Assembly (NCBI GenBank): GCA_017470525.1
Contig: JAFUYM010000029.1
Coordinates: 1-39,753, forward strand
Length of the DNA: 39,753 bases
Origin: Bacteroidaceae bacterium
Lineage (GTDB): Bacteria > Bacteroidota > Bacteroidia > Bacteroidales > Bacteroidaceae
Direction: 5' to 3'
The notes under the pieces were generated by a model. That model ran no database searches, had not been told where the DNA came from, and saw nothing but the letters and a program-made list of their open reading frames with translations. This document shows, one piece after another, positions 1 to 9,178 of the stretch. A program made the position numbers and the translations under genes. The stretch's first letter is position 1. Each line of letters begins with the position of its first letter.

Positions 1-1
1 G

Positions 2-511
2 ACGGACACGGAGCAGGAGGCAGGCACATTCACCTTCCACAAGACGGAGGGCGGCGACCTCTTCCGCTCCCCGGGATGGAAACTGGACGAATGCTTCTCG
101 AACCCGCACCTGAGCGACGGCGGCGCCACCGGCGAACTGAATCCGCACGGGTGCATCCGCACGGACAAGGGCAACAGCCGTGACTCGTGGGAGGGCCAGG
201 TGTGGTACAGGGGCGACGGCGGCCGCTATGCGGTGCGCAGCACGAACGCCGTGAGCGACGAGTGGGGCGCCTCCACCTACTGGACGGTGCTCGACACGGA
301 CAATGACGGCATGCCGGAGGCTGACTACAGCTGGACGCCTGACTTTGTCTGGATGCTGCAGGAGGCTGCGATTCCTGACGGCATCGGCGGCATACAGACA
401 ACCGCCAACGATGATGCCGACTGGTACACGCTGGACGGCAGGAAGTTGAAGGGAAGACCTGCGGGGAAGGGCGTGTACATCCGAAACGGGAAGAAGGTTG
501 CTGTCAAATAA
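2..511 (+). CDS. C-terminal part of a secreted protein with a type IX-like sorting tail (5' end outside window)
   Basis: The reading frame is open from the first bases of the window and ends at TAA 509-511, so only the last 169 residues are seen. The tail reads DWYTLDGRKLKG, then PAGKGVYIRNGKK, then VAVK. This is the usual Prevotella form of the C-terminal sorting module of exported proteins: a W/Y-T/I-L-DGRK strand, a KGxYI strand and a basic end. The upstream part (YAVRSTNAV, WTVLDTDNDGMPEADYSW) resembles a module seen in large Prevotella surface proteins, but the catalytic or binding part lies outside the window. Base composition is distinctly GC-rich (about 64% over the first 120 bases) compared with the genes that follow. 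Function is otherwise unknown. Confidence 0.75.
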   Translation, partial: TDTEQEAGTFTFHKTEGGDLFRSPGWKLDECFSNPHLSDGGATGELNPHGCIRTDKGNSRDSWEGQVWYRGDGGRYAVRSTNAVSDEWGASTYWTVLDTDNDGMPEADYSWTPDFVWMLQEAAIPDGIGGIQTTANDDADWYTLDGRKLKGRPAGKGVYIRNGKKVAVK

Positions 512-550
512 AAAGAGAGGTGCTGAATGACGCTTTCAGCACCTCTCTTT
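512..550. terminator. Strong hairpin after the first gene
   Basis: A perfect 16-bp stem (512-527 with 535-550) around a 7-base loop starts directly after the stop codon. It is A-rich on the left and T-rich on the right, so it can act in both directions between the convergent partial gene and ispF. Confidence 0.8.
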
Positions 551-596
551 CGGACTGCTCCAGTGCGGCACGGCGGACTGGAGCAGTCCGATTTTT
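551..596 (+). terminator. Second hairpin with T-run
   Basis: A perfect 14-bp GC-rich stem (551-564 with 577-590) is followed by ATTTTT. This is a textbook intrinsic terminator for the plus strand, immediately behind the first hairpin. Confidence 0.8.
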
Positions 597-634
597 GGAG
601 TGTGTTGATGATTGTGATTTGGGTTTATAAAGTC

Positions 635-668
635 AGCAGGGCGACCTCCGTATGAGGGTCGCCCTGCT
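635..668. terminator. Third hairpin, on the ispF side
   Basis: A perfect 12-bp stem (635-646 with 657-668) has a 10-base loop. On the minus strand it is followed by an AT-rich stretch (GACTTTATAAA), so it may end the dxr-ispF transcript. Three hairpins in 160 bases insulate the two convergent units. Confidence 0.6.
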
Positions 669-689
669 GTTATATAAATAATGAATGGG

Positions 690-1181
690 TCAGGTGTTTT
701 TTTGCAGCAGCACCACGGCGTAGGCACTGATGCCTTCCTCGCGGCCTGTGAAACCGAGTTTTTCGGTGGTGGTGGCTTTGATGGAGATGTCGTCGGGTTC
801 GATGTTCATGACCTCGGCGAGGGTTTGCTGCATCTGGGGGATGTGGGGATTGAGTTTGGGACGCTCGGCGCAGATGGTGGAGTCGATGTTGCCGATGGTG
901 TAGCCTCGGGTGGCAACGATGTCGAGGGTCTTGCGGAGCAGAATCTTGGAGTCGATGTTCTCAAACTCGTTGCCTTTCTTGGGGGGAAAGTGGTAGCCGA
1001 TGTCGCGCATGTTGGCGGCTCCGAGGATGGCATCGCAGATGGCATGGATGAGCACGTCGGCATCACTGTGTCCGAGCAGACCGTGGGTGTGCTCAATCTT
1101 GATGCCGCCTAACCAGAGGTCGCGGTCTTCCGCTAATTGGTGGACATCATATCCGAAACCGATTCTGAATTTGTAAGCCAT
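690..1181 (-). CDS. ispF: 2-C-methyl-D-erythritol 2,4-cyclodiphosphate synthase
   Basis: IspF converts CDP-methylerythritol 2-phosphate into the 2,4-cyclodiphosphate with release of CMP, the fifth step of the MEP isoprenoid pathway, in the cytoplasm. The 163-residue length is normal for the family. The metal-binding set is visible: D12 and H14 in GFGYDVH, and H46 in HSDADVLIHAICDA. The late TTTEKLGFTGR motif binds the nucleotide. It is the last gene of the unit that begins with dxr, the second MEP enzyme, so two pathway steps share a transcript here. It starts 14 bases after porV. Confidence 0.97.
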   Translation of the reverse strand: MAYKFRIGFGYDVHQLAEDRDLWLGGIKIEHTHGLLGHSDADVLIHAICDAILGAANMRDIGYHFPPKKGNEFENIDSKILLRKTLDIVATRGYTIGNIDSTICAERPKLNPHIPQMQQTLAEVMNIEPDDISIKATTTEKLGFTGREEGISAYAVVLLQKNT

Positions 1182-1195
1182 ATATTAATTGTTCA

Positions 1196-2425
1196 CTATC
1201 TTCTGCGTCGTTTGCCCAGCAGGTCACTGATGCCGTCCATGTCGAAGGCAAGGGAGAAGCGGAGGGTCTGGTCGAGCGGGTTGCTCTGGGCTGTTGAGAT
1301 GACGTAACCTGCATCGAGGGAGAAGACGTTCATCTTGAAGCCTGCACCGACGGTGAAGTAGGTGCGGTTACCCTTGTTGGGGTGTTCGTAGTGATAACCT
1401 GCACGGAGGAAGAACTGGTTGTTGTAGGCGTATTCGAGACCTGCACTCCACTGGATTTCCTGCATTTCTTCCTTGAAGCCGTTGGGGGCATCGTGGAATG
1501 ACTTGAAGATGCCTGAGACGGGGGACACGTTGTAGTAGCCTTCGCCTTCGAGCCAGGTGCGGTAGTCGGAGTAGTTCTGCTCATAGTCTTTGGCTTCGCC
1601 TCCTTCGGTCTCGACCATGTGCTGCACATACTGTTCCATCGTGGGGCGTGTGGGCACCAAGAGTTTGTTGGCATCGGCTGCAATGGTGAGGGTGTTGTAT
1701 TCGTCGAACGGGACGAGCAACGAGAGACCGAAACGCAGGTTGGTGGGGAGGAATTCGGAGGTGTTGCCGCTGTCGTAGGAGATTTTTGAACCAATGTTGT
1801 TGACGTTCAGACCCCATCCGAGTTGGCTCTCGTGTCCACCCAGGTTGATGTAGCCGTTGTGATAGAGGGCAATGTCGGCAGCGAAGGCGGAACCTGGCGA
1901 TATTTCGTCATCGCCTTTATAGGCAAGGTCGGAGTAGATGTAGCGGAGGGCTACGGCTGCCGAGAAGGTTTCGGAGAGCATGCGTGAATATGCCAGATCC
2001 ACAGACATTTCATAAGGTCTGAAAGTGATGCTTTCATCGTCCATGAGTCCTACTTCGCCCAGTGAGAAGTAGCGGAGTGAGGAAGAAAGGGCATCGTAGT
2101 CACCCAAACGGTAGTAGCCTGTGATGTTGGCGAGGTCAATGCCTTCGACTATTTGGCGCAACCAAGGTGTGTAATTGAGTGCCACCCCTGCACGGCTGAT
2201 GCAGAAGGGGTACTTGGCTGGGTTCCAGTACTGTGAGTTGACATCTGGGTCGGTGGCAGCACCTACATCGCCGAGACCTGCCGAACGTGCGTCGGGGGCG
2301 ATGGCGAGCGATTGTACTCCGTGATAAATAGGGTTGAGTTGGTTTTTCACGTCTTGTGCCTTCATGGAAAGGAAGGATGCTGCGTGAAGAATGATGAATG
2401 AAAGTATGAATAAGATTCTTTTCAT
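1196..2425 (-). CDS. porV: Type IX secretion outer-membrane protein PorV (LptO)
   Basis: A 409-residue protein with an N-terminal signal peptide (MKRILFILSF, cleavage near the AQD at 23-25). It carries the family signature DARSAGLGDVGAATDPDVNSQ-YWNPAKYPF, and alternating hydrophobic strands predict a FadL-like outer-membrane barrel. In Porphyromonas gingivalis PorV shuttles cargo from the translocon to the PorU sortase and is needed for removal of the C-terminal sorting signal and attachment to A-LPS. The gene follows porU after 55 bases, the same order as in P. gingivalis. The basic KRRRR end is unusual for a barrel, whose last strand normally ends in an aromatic residue. Confidence 0.93.
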   Translation of the reverse strand: MKRILFILSFIILHAASFLSMKAQDVKNQLNPIYHGVQSLAIAPDARSAGLGDVGAATDPDVNSQYWNPAKYPFCISRAGVALNYTPWLRQIVEGIDLANITGYYRLGDYDALSSSLRYFSLGEVGLMDDESITFRPYEMSVDLAYSRMLSETFSAAVALRYIYSDLAYKGDDEISPGSAFAADIALYHNGYINLGGHESQLGWGLNVNNIGSKISYDSGNTSEFLPTNLRFGLSLLVPFDEYNTLTIAADANKLLVPTRPTMEQYVQHMVETEGGEAKDYEQNYSDYRTWLEGEGYYNVSPVSGIFKSFHDAPNGFKEEMQEIQWSAGLEYAYNNQFFLRAGYHYEHPNKGNRTYFTVGAGFKMNVFSLDAGYVISTAQSNPLDQTLRFSLAFDMDGISDLLGKRRRR

Positions 2426-2480
2426 TTGCGATGTTTGCTATTTGATGATTTCCTCTAATAGAAACGAAAGCGGGTGTGCT

Positions 2481-5400
2481 TTATTGTGTGGCGAAGAACT
2501 TTTCTGTCTTGGTGGCAATGTTGCCTTGTGGCGAGGTCAGACGTTCGCGACAGATGTAGATGCCCTTGGGCAGAGAGAAGGATTTCTCTGTGGTGCTTTG
2601 GATGAGGCGACCTGCCATGTCGAAGATTTCATACACTTTGATGAGTCCTTCCACCACCTCGAAGGTATAAACCTGCTCGCCCATATTGTTGAGGGTGTCG
2701 AAGGCTCGGATGACAAGTGTGTGTGTGCCAGCAGCGATGGCTGGAAGGGTGTAGGTGATGCTGCCATGACGGTAGTCGCCGATGGATTGCTGGTAGTAAC
2801 TGTTGAGGGTGTAAGTGGTTGACTCGTTGTTGTCGATGATGGCAACAATGTCGTGCCCGAGTCCGTTGCCCGTGGTGTTGATGCCGCTTGAGTCAGCCAG
2901 TTCGATGTAGAGGGTCGGGCTCTCGGTCGTATAGTGAAGTTCAGACATGTTGAAGCCGTCGCTGAAGGCTGCAATGGATGGACCGATGGTGTCGGTGAGT
3001 TCTTCTTGCGAGGTGCCTCCTACAAGGAAGTTCTCGAAACGACCTTGTGCCTCGACACTCTTCTCGTTGTTGATGGCATGGAGAATGATGAGTCCGGATT
3101 CGTTGGAGTAGTTGATGTCGAGCGGAACAGGGAAGGTGAAGGTGAACTGACCTGCCGACACGGAGTCTGTGCCAGAATAGAGGGTACGTGTGCGGTCGTC
3201 ATACTCGAATGGAGAGCCATCGTTGCCCATATTGTTTTTGCAGATAATGTGCTCTTCGTTATCGTAAACGATAGGCGATACGGTTCCGTTGAACTGGGTG
3301 GCAGTCTCGCCGCTTTCATCCACGATGTGCCCTGCGATGGTGACGGTTTCACCTGCTGAGATGGTTGGTAAATTGTCGGTGTCGATGCTCTTGCCGTTGA
3401 AGGTGTCAATTTTCACCTTATAGGTTGGCGTAATGAGACGGATGGCTGGGTCGCCCAACAAAATGAAATGCGCCTTGTTGATGGTGTCGAGTCTGGAAGA
3501 GTAAGTCTTGGAGGAGAGGATGTCGGCTTTTGCCTGTGCCAATGCTTCGCCCAGGGTGTAGTGTTCGCCGTTGTTCTTGAGGGCAAGCACGTGCGACATG
3601 AAGTTGCGGTTGATGACACGGTTGGGCGATGAATAAACAGTACGTGCAGTGCCGATGAAGCCCATTGCACCGCCTTGTTTGTTGAGCACTGCCTCGCAAG
3701 CCAGATTTTCTGTGTTCATGTCGAAGGGGGCAACGTCACAGGCTGCTGTTATCCAGAGAGGAAGGCGTGGTGATGTCCAGTTCTGGAAATCAGACGTCTT
3801 CATCACTTGTTCATGGGAAAGCATATAAGCAGCACCGTGTCCCGTATAGTTCATGATGAGGGCACCTTCCTCCATCGTCTTGTTGATGTCAGCATACACC
3901 CCAGGGTAACTGTTGCCTGTGGCTGATTGCTGACGAGCGTAACTGTCCCAATAGATGCGTTGGTAGTGGTAATCGGGGAAGAGGTTCTGGGTGTTGGTGA
4001 GCACGTTCTCTGCATCTTCCATGTGGATGGTGGTCACGTCGTCGTCGCCCATCAGACAGATGGTGTTCTTCCATGCGCTGGCATAGACATTGTTCATGTA
4101 GGCAATGAGTTTGTCAACCACTCCTTTGGCGTCAGATGCTGTGGAAACTGGCAAACGACCCACTCCGCAGTCGGGCAGTTCTTTCAATGGCGAAACGCCT
4201 TTTCCGTCGGCAAGCAGGGTGAAGTATTCTTCCATCACGTAGGAGTCGGTGTGTGACCATGAGTTATCAGACTCGTAAGCCAAAAGGTAATCATCTTGTG
4301 ACTTTCCCTTGAGTCCACTGGTGACCAATCGGTTGTCCCACAGACAATTGCCGAAGAGGAGAATGTTGAGGCTTCCTTTCTGTGTGCCCGTGAGGGGCGA
4401 GGAGGTGTACTGTTTGTCGTAGAGCATCTTCATCAGGCGACGATAAGCCGTTGCATCGGGTGTGCCCGAAGAAAACTCATTATAGACTTGGTCAGCCGTC
4501 ACCACAGCACAATGGATGCTGTCTTTTGCTATGTGTGCCGCAGCCAATCGTTGTGCCTGTGCGGTCAAATCGCCACTGGTCGGTACGATGATGAGCAGGT
4601 TGATGCTGTCGAGCGCATGCAGGTCTTGGTTGTCGATGGTGCCGACGGTTTCGGGGGTAGGGAATGTCGCATTTGTGTTGACTGCCACAAATTGGTCGGT
4701 GAATTTGGAACCAGATGCGGACACCTTGTAGGCGGAGCCAGAGAGGGTTCCTGTGAGTTCATGTGTTTGAGATGCTTGGGTAACGTCCCAAATGCTGGTG
4801 GCATTGTTTGCTCCTTGCAGTTCGAAGGCATTCACCTCGTCGTTGTTGGGGGAGAATGTCACATAGTCCTTGTCTGCTAAAGAGAGTTGTGCCTCGTAAC
4901 TGGCACGGATGTAGTCAAGGTGTCCTGCCACTCCAGAGGTACGGGTATGTTTCAGTGTGACACTGAGTGATGATGCCATCTGGTCGTAGAGTGTGAAGGA
5001 ATCGCTGCTAACATAGGCATATTGGTAGTTTTCCAACTTGGAGAACACCAATGAGCCAAGCGTGTTTCCACCTACAGAGACACTGAGCGTGGAGGCACTG
5101 CTTCCTGCTGCCGCAAACTGCACATCGAGTGTCACGTCGCCACAACTGGTGTTGTCGAAATCCAGTTTGTAGGTCTTGGTGGGACCTGTGGCAAAGTCAT
5201 ACGAATCGAAGAAGGTCCGTCCTGCGTTGATGAAGGAGTAGGCATCCTGTTCGTAGAGCGAATGTGCGTAGTAAGTGTTTTGTGTGTTGCTTGAAGAAGA
5301 GGAACCCTCCACCTTGTCGAAGGTGGCAGGTGTGCCGCTGTTTTCTGTCAAGAAGTAGTAGATGTAGTTAGAGTAGGGGTTGTTCCTGTGTGTGTAGGCA

Positions 5401-5771
5401 CTGGTAGTATCTTTCCGTTTCCATTGGGTTGTGCCACAAGAGTAGAACAATACCGTGCCGTCGGATTTACGGTAGAGCGGAATCTCGGTGAGGTCATCGG
5501 CAATGTTCTCAATGTAGGCTTCGGGCAGGAACGGGAGGTTATATCCATAGAGGCTCACCTTTGCGGGGTTGCTGAACCCCATGTTCTTCAATGCCGAACT
5601 GGTGAGTTGATACACACCTTCATCTGCCACACGAATCTTCACCCACTTGCCAGAAGCCAGTTTGGAATGTTCCGCATAGCGAGATTGGGCATGGGCGATA
5701 AGTGCCATTGCCATGATGACGAATAATGTGTATAGTCTCCTGCGCATGGATGGTTGTATTGTCAATGTCAT
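2481..5771 (-). CDS. porU: Type IX secretion sortase PorU (C25 family peptidase)
   Basis: A 1096-residue gingipain-like protein with a signal peptide ending near AHAQ. The N-terminal half is a beta-rich domain, and the C25 catalytic domain lies around residues 390-790. The likely catalytic pair is H645 in NYTGHGAAY and C678 in ITAACDVAPFD, by analogy with PorU of P. gingivalis. A C-terminal domain (KVYEIFDMAGRLI...KGIYI) resembles a sorting domain, which PorU keeps. PorU cleaves the C-terminal signal of secreted cargo at the cell surface and transfers the cargo to A-LPS. The start overlaps the upstream stop as ATGA. An internal ATG at codon 9 (MRRRLYTL) gives a more typical signal peptide and may be the real start. 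Confidence 0.95.
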   Translation of the reverse strand: MTLTIQPSMRRRLYTLFVIMAMALIAHAQSRYAEHSKLASGKWVKIRVADEGVYQLTSSALKNMGFSNPAKVSLYGYNLPFLPEAYIENIADDLTEIPLYRKSDGTVLFYSCGTTQWKRKDTTSAYTHRNNPYSNYIYYFLTENSGTPATFDKVEGSSSSSNTQNTYYAHSLYEQDAYSFINAGRTFFDSYDFATGPTKTYKLDFDNTSCGDVTLDVQFAAAGSSASTLSVSVGGNTLGSLVFSKLENYQYAYVSSDSFTLYDQMASSLSVTLKHTRTSGVAGHLDYIRASYEAQLSLADKDYVTFSPNNDEVNAFELQGANNATSIWDVTQASQTHELTGTLSGSAYKVSASGSKFTDQFVAVNTNATFPTPETVGTIDNQDLHALDSINLLIIVPTSGDLTAQAQRLAAAHIAKDSIHCAVVTADQVYNEFSSGTPDATAYRRLMKMLYDKQYTSSPLTGTQKGSLNILLFGNCLWDNRLVTSGLKGKSQDDYLLAYESDNSWSHTDSYVMEEYFTLLADGKGVSPLKELPDCGVGRLPVSTASDAKGVVDKLIAYMNNVYASAWKNTICLMGDDDVTTIHMEDAENVLTNTQNLFPDYHYQRIYWDSYARQQSATGNSYPGVYADINKTMEEGALIMNYTGHGAAYMLSHEQVMKTSDFQNWTSPRLPLWITAACDVAPFDMNTENLACEAVLNKQGGAMGFIGTARTVYSSPNRVINRNFMSHVLALKNNGEHYTLGEALAQAKADILSSKTYSSRLDTINKAHFILLGDPAIRLITPTYKVKIDTFNGKSIDTDNLPTISAGETVTIAGHIVDESGETATQFNGTVSPIVYDNEEHIICKNNMGNDGSPFEYDDRTRTLYSGTDSVSAGQFTFTFPVPLDINYSNESGLIILHAINNEKSVEAQGRFENFLVGGTSQEELTDTIGPSIAAFSDGFNMSELHYTTESPTLYIELADSSGINTTGNGLGHDIVAIIDNNESTTYTLNSYYQQSIGDYRHGSITYTLPAIAAGTHTLVIRAFDTLNNMGEQVYTFEVVEGLIKVYEIFDMAGRLIQSTTEKSFSLPKGIYICRERLTSPQGNIATKTEKFFATQ

Positions 5772-6400
5772 TTAATCCTTAAATCCAACAGTTTCTTGTC
5801 GCCAATGTAGGCTTCCAGTTTGTCTCCCTCTTTCACGGGACCTATGCCCGCTGGTGTGCCTGTGAAGATGAGGTCGCCCGTCTTGAGGGTGAAAAACTTG
5901 GATGCATGGGCAATGATGTGGTCGATGGTGTGAATCATGTCTGCCGTGTGTCCTGTCTGTCGGCGTTCACCGTTCAAATCCATGTGGAAATGGATGTCCT
6001 GCACATCACAGCCCAATTCTTCCTTTGTGATGATTTTGCCCAATGCGGCACTGCCGTCAAAGCCCTTGCAACATTCCCAAGGCATGCCTTTCTCGCGGAG
6101 TTCCTTTTGCAGGTCACGTGCCGTGAAGTCGATGCCGACGGTCAGTTCATTGTAGTAGCGATGGGCAAAGCGCTCGCTGATGTCCTTACCTACATGGGCT
6201 ATCTTCACCACAATCTCAGTCTCGTAGTCGAATCGTTCAGCAAAGTCGGGAACAAAGAAAGGTTTGCCCGGCTGTATGATGCTCGAATCGAACTTGGAGA
6301 ACAGCACTGGCTCTGTATGTAATAACGAATTTTTCTCCTCGCTATTGTGTAACTCGTCGATATGTTTGGCATAGTTCATGCCCACTGCCAATATCTTCAT
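5768..6400 (-). CDS. Fumarylacetoacetate hydrolase family protein (acylpyruvase / oxaloacetate decarboxylase-like)
   Basis: A 210-residue single-domain protein of the FAH fold. Visible motifs are the GMNYAKHIDEL start, metal ligands E60 and E62 (FDYETEIVV) and D91 (GIDFTARDLQ), and the closing TGTPAGIGPV loop. Relatives split C-C bonds in acylpyruvates, hydrate 2-hydroxypentadienoate or decarboxylate oxaloacetate, and the sequence alone does not decide the substrate. It sits seven bases after rseP and shares ATGA with porU, so it is translated as part of the same unit, with no obvious metabolic link to secretion. Confidence 0.88.
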   Translation of the reverse strand: MKILAVGMNYAKHIDELHNSEEKNSLLHTEPVLFSKFDSSIIQPGKPFFVPDFAERFDYETEIVVKIAHVGKDISERFAHRYYNELTVGIDFTARDLQKELREKGMPWECCKGFDGSAALGKIITKEELGCDVQDIHFHMDLNGERRQTGHTADMIHTIDHIIAHASKFFTLKTGDLIFTGTPAGIGPVKEGDKLEAYIGDKKLLDLRIK

Positions 6401-6407
6401 CCGATTT

Positions 6408-7883
6408 TTATAGTCCGAAAAGTCTTAGAATATCGTTCAGTTGTGCCAACACCATGATGGCCAATAGGATGTACATGCCAAAGTATTGAACCACCAGCAA
6501 GAAATTGTCGTTGAGACGTTTGCCTGTAAGCAGTTCAAAGGTGGCAAACAGCGCATGACCACCATCAAGTGCAGGAATGGGCAGTACGTTCATGAAACCC
6601 AGCACGATGGAGAGGAACGCGGTCAACAGCCAAAATCTCTGCCAATCCCATACATCGGGGAAGATGTTGCCAATGCTGATGAAACCGCCCACCTGACGCG
6701 CGCCTTTCTTGGTGAATACATATTTCATCTGGTCCACATAACTGGTCAGCGTTTCGATGCCATACTTCACGCCAGCAGGGAAGGACTCAAAGAAACCATA
6801 CTCCTTGGTCGTGATTTTATCTTGATATGGCATCGCATTGGCAAAACCAAGCGTAAACTCTGGTGTGAGGGTCACCTGCTTAATGACCGAATCATTAAGT
6901 AAAAGTGTGATTTGCCGTGCCTTGAGACTGTCTCCGAAGTTAGCATTTTCAGGCAAAGCCTTTTGCAATGCGATGAGGCTGTTCTGAAAATCATTGAAGT
7001 CTTTAATGGCATGTCCGTTGACAGCATTGATGACATCAGTCTTCTTCAACCCCATTTCTTCAGCGGGAGTGCCAGGAAGGATGCTGTCAATCTGGAGCGG
7101 TGCCCGCATTGCGGCATAAACAGGTTGCTCTATCATGTCGAGCAGAGAAAGTTCTTCAGGCATCTGGATGACAACTTCTTTACCATCGCGCAGTACCGTG
7201 ACCGTCTTGGCGTTTGACATGTCTTGCAGTACCGACATACGCCATGTACTTACAGTTTCATCATCAGTCTTGATGATGATGTCGCCATCGCGGAAACCAT
7301 CAGCCTTTGCTTGTTCCGAGAACTTCATGCCATAGGTCATGTCCTCGCTCTTCACAAAACTTTCGCCCCAAGTGAACAGCACCATGGCATAGATGACAAA
7401 GGCTGTGATGAAATTGACAATGATACCGCCCAACATGATGATGAGGCGTTGCCATGCAGGGTGTGTACGGAACTCCCACGGTTCACCTTTCACATCTTTA
7501 TTCTTGACGATGATGTGTTTCATCAGTTGAGGCAGTTGCTTCCAGAAACTCTTCTGGCTTCCATCTTCCTTGAAGGAAGACTCATCGACCATGCCCGAAA
7601 TGCTTACATAGCCACCCAGTGGAATCCAGCCGATACCATATTCTGTGCCTTCGTATTCATACTCGCCATTCTCCTTCTTCTTCACGGGAGCCTTGCCCAT
7701 CAACTTGCGCCACCAGTTGCTGTAGGTGCTGAACAGGCTGAACTTCCAGTCGAAGAAAAGGTAGAACTTTTCTACTCTTACTTTGAAAATCTTTGCTGCA
7801 ACAAAGTGACCACCTTCGTGCAATACGATGAGCAGCGCGAGGGCAACGATGAGTTGCAGACCTTTGATGAGAATTGTGTCCAT
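6408..7883 (-). CDS. rseP: RseP-type site-2 intramembrane zinc metalloprotease
   Basis: The 491-residue length fits the M50 family. The zinc motif H22-E-G-G-H26 lies in the first membrane segment, and the second metal motif NVLPIPALDGGH (Asp near 440) lies near the C terminus. A further hydrophobic segment at about 150-172 precedes a periplasmic PDZ region (about 200-330; the GTPAEEMGLKKTDVI motif is a PDZ carboxylate-loop type). RseP cuts anti-sigma factors or remnant signal peptides within the inner membrane. It starts two bases after the dxr stop. The dxr-rseP pairing is common in bacteria. Confidence 0.95.
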   Translation of the reverse strand: MDTILIKGLQLIVALALLIVLHEGGHFVAAKIFKVRVEKFYLFFDWKFSLFSTYSNWWRKLMGKAPVKKKENGEYEYEGTEYGIGWIPLGGYVSISGMVDESSFKEDGSQKSFWKQLPQLMKHIIVKNKDVKGEPWEFRTHPAWQRLIIMLGGIIVNFITAFVIYAMVLFTWGESFVKSEDMTYGMKFSEQAKADGFRDGDIIIKTDDETVSTWRMSVLQDMSNAKTVTVLRDGKEVVIQMPEELSLLDMIEQPVYAAMRAPLQIDSILPGTPAEEMGLKKTDVINAVNGHAIKDFNDFQNSLIALQKALPENANFGDSLKARQITLLLNDSVIKQVTLTPEFTLGFANAMPYQDKITTKEYGFFESFPAGVKYGIETLTSYVDQMKYVFTKKGARQVGGFISIGNIFPDVWDWQRFWLLTAFLSIVLGFMNVLPIPALDGGHALFATFELLTGKRLNDNFLLVVQYFGMYILLAIMVLAQLNDILRLFGL

Positions 7884-7885
7884 TA

Positions 7886-9028
7886 TTATAATAATGTAGA
7901 AGCGTATAGTCTGGCTTCCTTATCTGTTTGTAAATAGGTTTCTAATGTGGATTCGGTGGTGAAGGCAATCTTGCCCATCGTCTTTTCGATGATGTCACCG
8001 ATTTGTTCAAAGCCAATCTTGTCGTCGATGAAAGCGCGGTTGGCTATTTCGTTGGCAGCATTGACGATGCAGGGCATGTTGCCGCCCTGATGTAATGCCT
8101 CGTATGCCAAGCCTAAACAGCGGAATCGTTCAATGTCGGGCTTCTCGAACGTCAAGTCTTTCAGGGTGAAAAGGTCAAGGCGGGTGCCGTTCAGTGGTAA
8201 ACGTCTCGGGTAACTGAACGCATACTGGATAGGCAACCTCATGTCGGGTACGCCCAACTGAGCCTTCACGGCTCCATCCTCAAACTGCACTGCGCTGTGG
8301 ATGACTGACTGTGGATGTACCACCACCTGAATTTGCTCGGGTTTCACACCGAAGAGCCAACGGGCTTCAATTACCTCGAAACCTTTATTCATCAGCGTGG
8401 CGGAGTCAATCGTGATTTTTGCACCCATGTTCCAAGTAGGGTGAGCGAGCGCATCTGCCTTTGTTACCGTCTTCAGTTGCTCCTTCGTCAGCTTGCGGAA
8501 AGGACCGCCACTGCACGTGAGCAGAATCTTGTCAATTCTGTTGCCTGGCTCCAGACATTGGAAAATGGCTGAATGTTCTGAATCCACAGGCAGGATAGGC
8601 ACTTGATTCTCGTTTGCCAATCGGGTGATGAGGTCGCCAGCCACCACCAGTGTCTCTTTGTTTGCCAAAGCAATCACTTTTTTCGCTTTGATAGCGGCAA
8701 TCGTTGGCTCCAGCCCTGCAAAGCCTACCATCGAGGCGAGCACGATATCAACGTTGTCGTCCTGCACCACTTGGCACAGTGCATCTGCACCAGTATAAAC
8801 TTTGATGGGCAAGTCTTCCAACCCCTGCTTCACTTTCGTGTAATTCGATTCTTTGGCGATGACCACCGCTTCGGGGTTATATTTTCTGGCTTGTTCGATG
8901 AGCAGATCTGCGTTGTTGTATGCCGTCAGCACGTATGCCTCATAAAGGTCGCTGTGCTGCCCAATCACGTCCAAAGCCTGGGTGCCAATACTGCCTGTCG
9001 AACCTAATATACATATTCTCTTTTTCAT
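7886..9028 (-). CDS. dxr: 1-deoxy-D-xylulose 5-phosphate reductoisomerase
   Basis: Dxr makes 2-C-methyl-D-erythritol 4-phosphate from DXP with NADPH, the committed MEP step and the target of fosmidomycin. From this start the protein has 380 residues. The NADPH loop GSTGSIG is at 9-15, the metal site lies in PVDSEHSAIFQ, and the flexible substrate loop includes IDSATLMNKG. An in-frame ATG at 9076 would add 16 residues, but it lies upstream of the -7 promoter box (9048-9055), so it cannot be on the main transcript. dxr is the first gene of the unit ending in ispF. Confidence 0.96.
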   Translation of the reverse strand: MKKRICILGSTGSIGTQALDVIGQHSDLYEAYVLTAYNNADLLIEQARKYNPEAVVIAKESNYTKVKQGLEDLPIKVYTGADALCQVVQDDNVDIVLASMVGFAGLEPTIAAIKAKKVIALANKETLVVAGDLITRLANENQVPILPVDSEHSAIFQCLEPGNRIDKILLTCSGGPFRKLTKEQLKTVTKADALAHPTWNMGAKITIDSATLMNKGFEVIEARWLFGVKPEQIQVVVHPQSVIHSAVQFEDGAVKAQLGVPDMRLPIQYAFSYPRRLPLNGTRLDLFTLKDLTFEKPDIERFRCLGLAYEALHQGGNMPCIVNAANEIANRAFIDDKIGFEQIGDIIEKTMGKIAFTTESTLETYLQTDKEARLYASTLL

Positions 9029-9047
9029 GTCGAAACAAATTGTGGTG

Positions 9048-9076
9048 CAAAGGTACGAAAAAAATGCGGTTTTCAA
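9048..9076 (-). promoter_or_regulatory. Promoter of the dxr-rseP-FAH-porU-porV-ispF unit
   Basis: On the minus strand a TACCTTTG -7 box (9048-9055) has TTG 18 bases upstream (9074-9076), matching the Bacteroidota housekeeping pattern. It lies 19 bases before the dxr ATG and sets the dxr start. Confidence 0.75.
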
Positions 9077-9106
9077 GGGTCGTGAATATGAAAAAAATCT
9101 AAATCC

Positions 9107-9137
9107 TTGGTCTCGTCAGCATAGTTTGGTATCTTTG
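9107..9137 (+). promoter_or_regulatory. luxS promoter
   Basis: TTG (9107-9109), a 20-base spacer and a TATCTTTG -7 box (9130-9137) give a near-ideal Bacteroidota promoter. It is back to back with the dxr promoter and 41 bases before the luxS ATG. Confidence 0.8.
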
Positions 9138-9178
9138 CACTACGAAATCATCATAACACTCAAAAAAACAGAAACATT

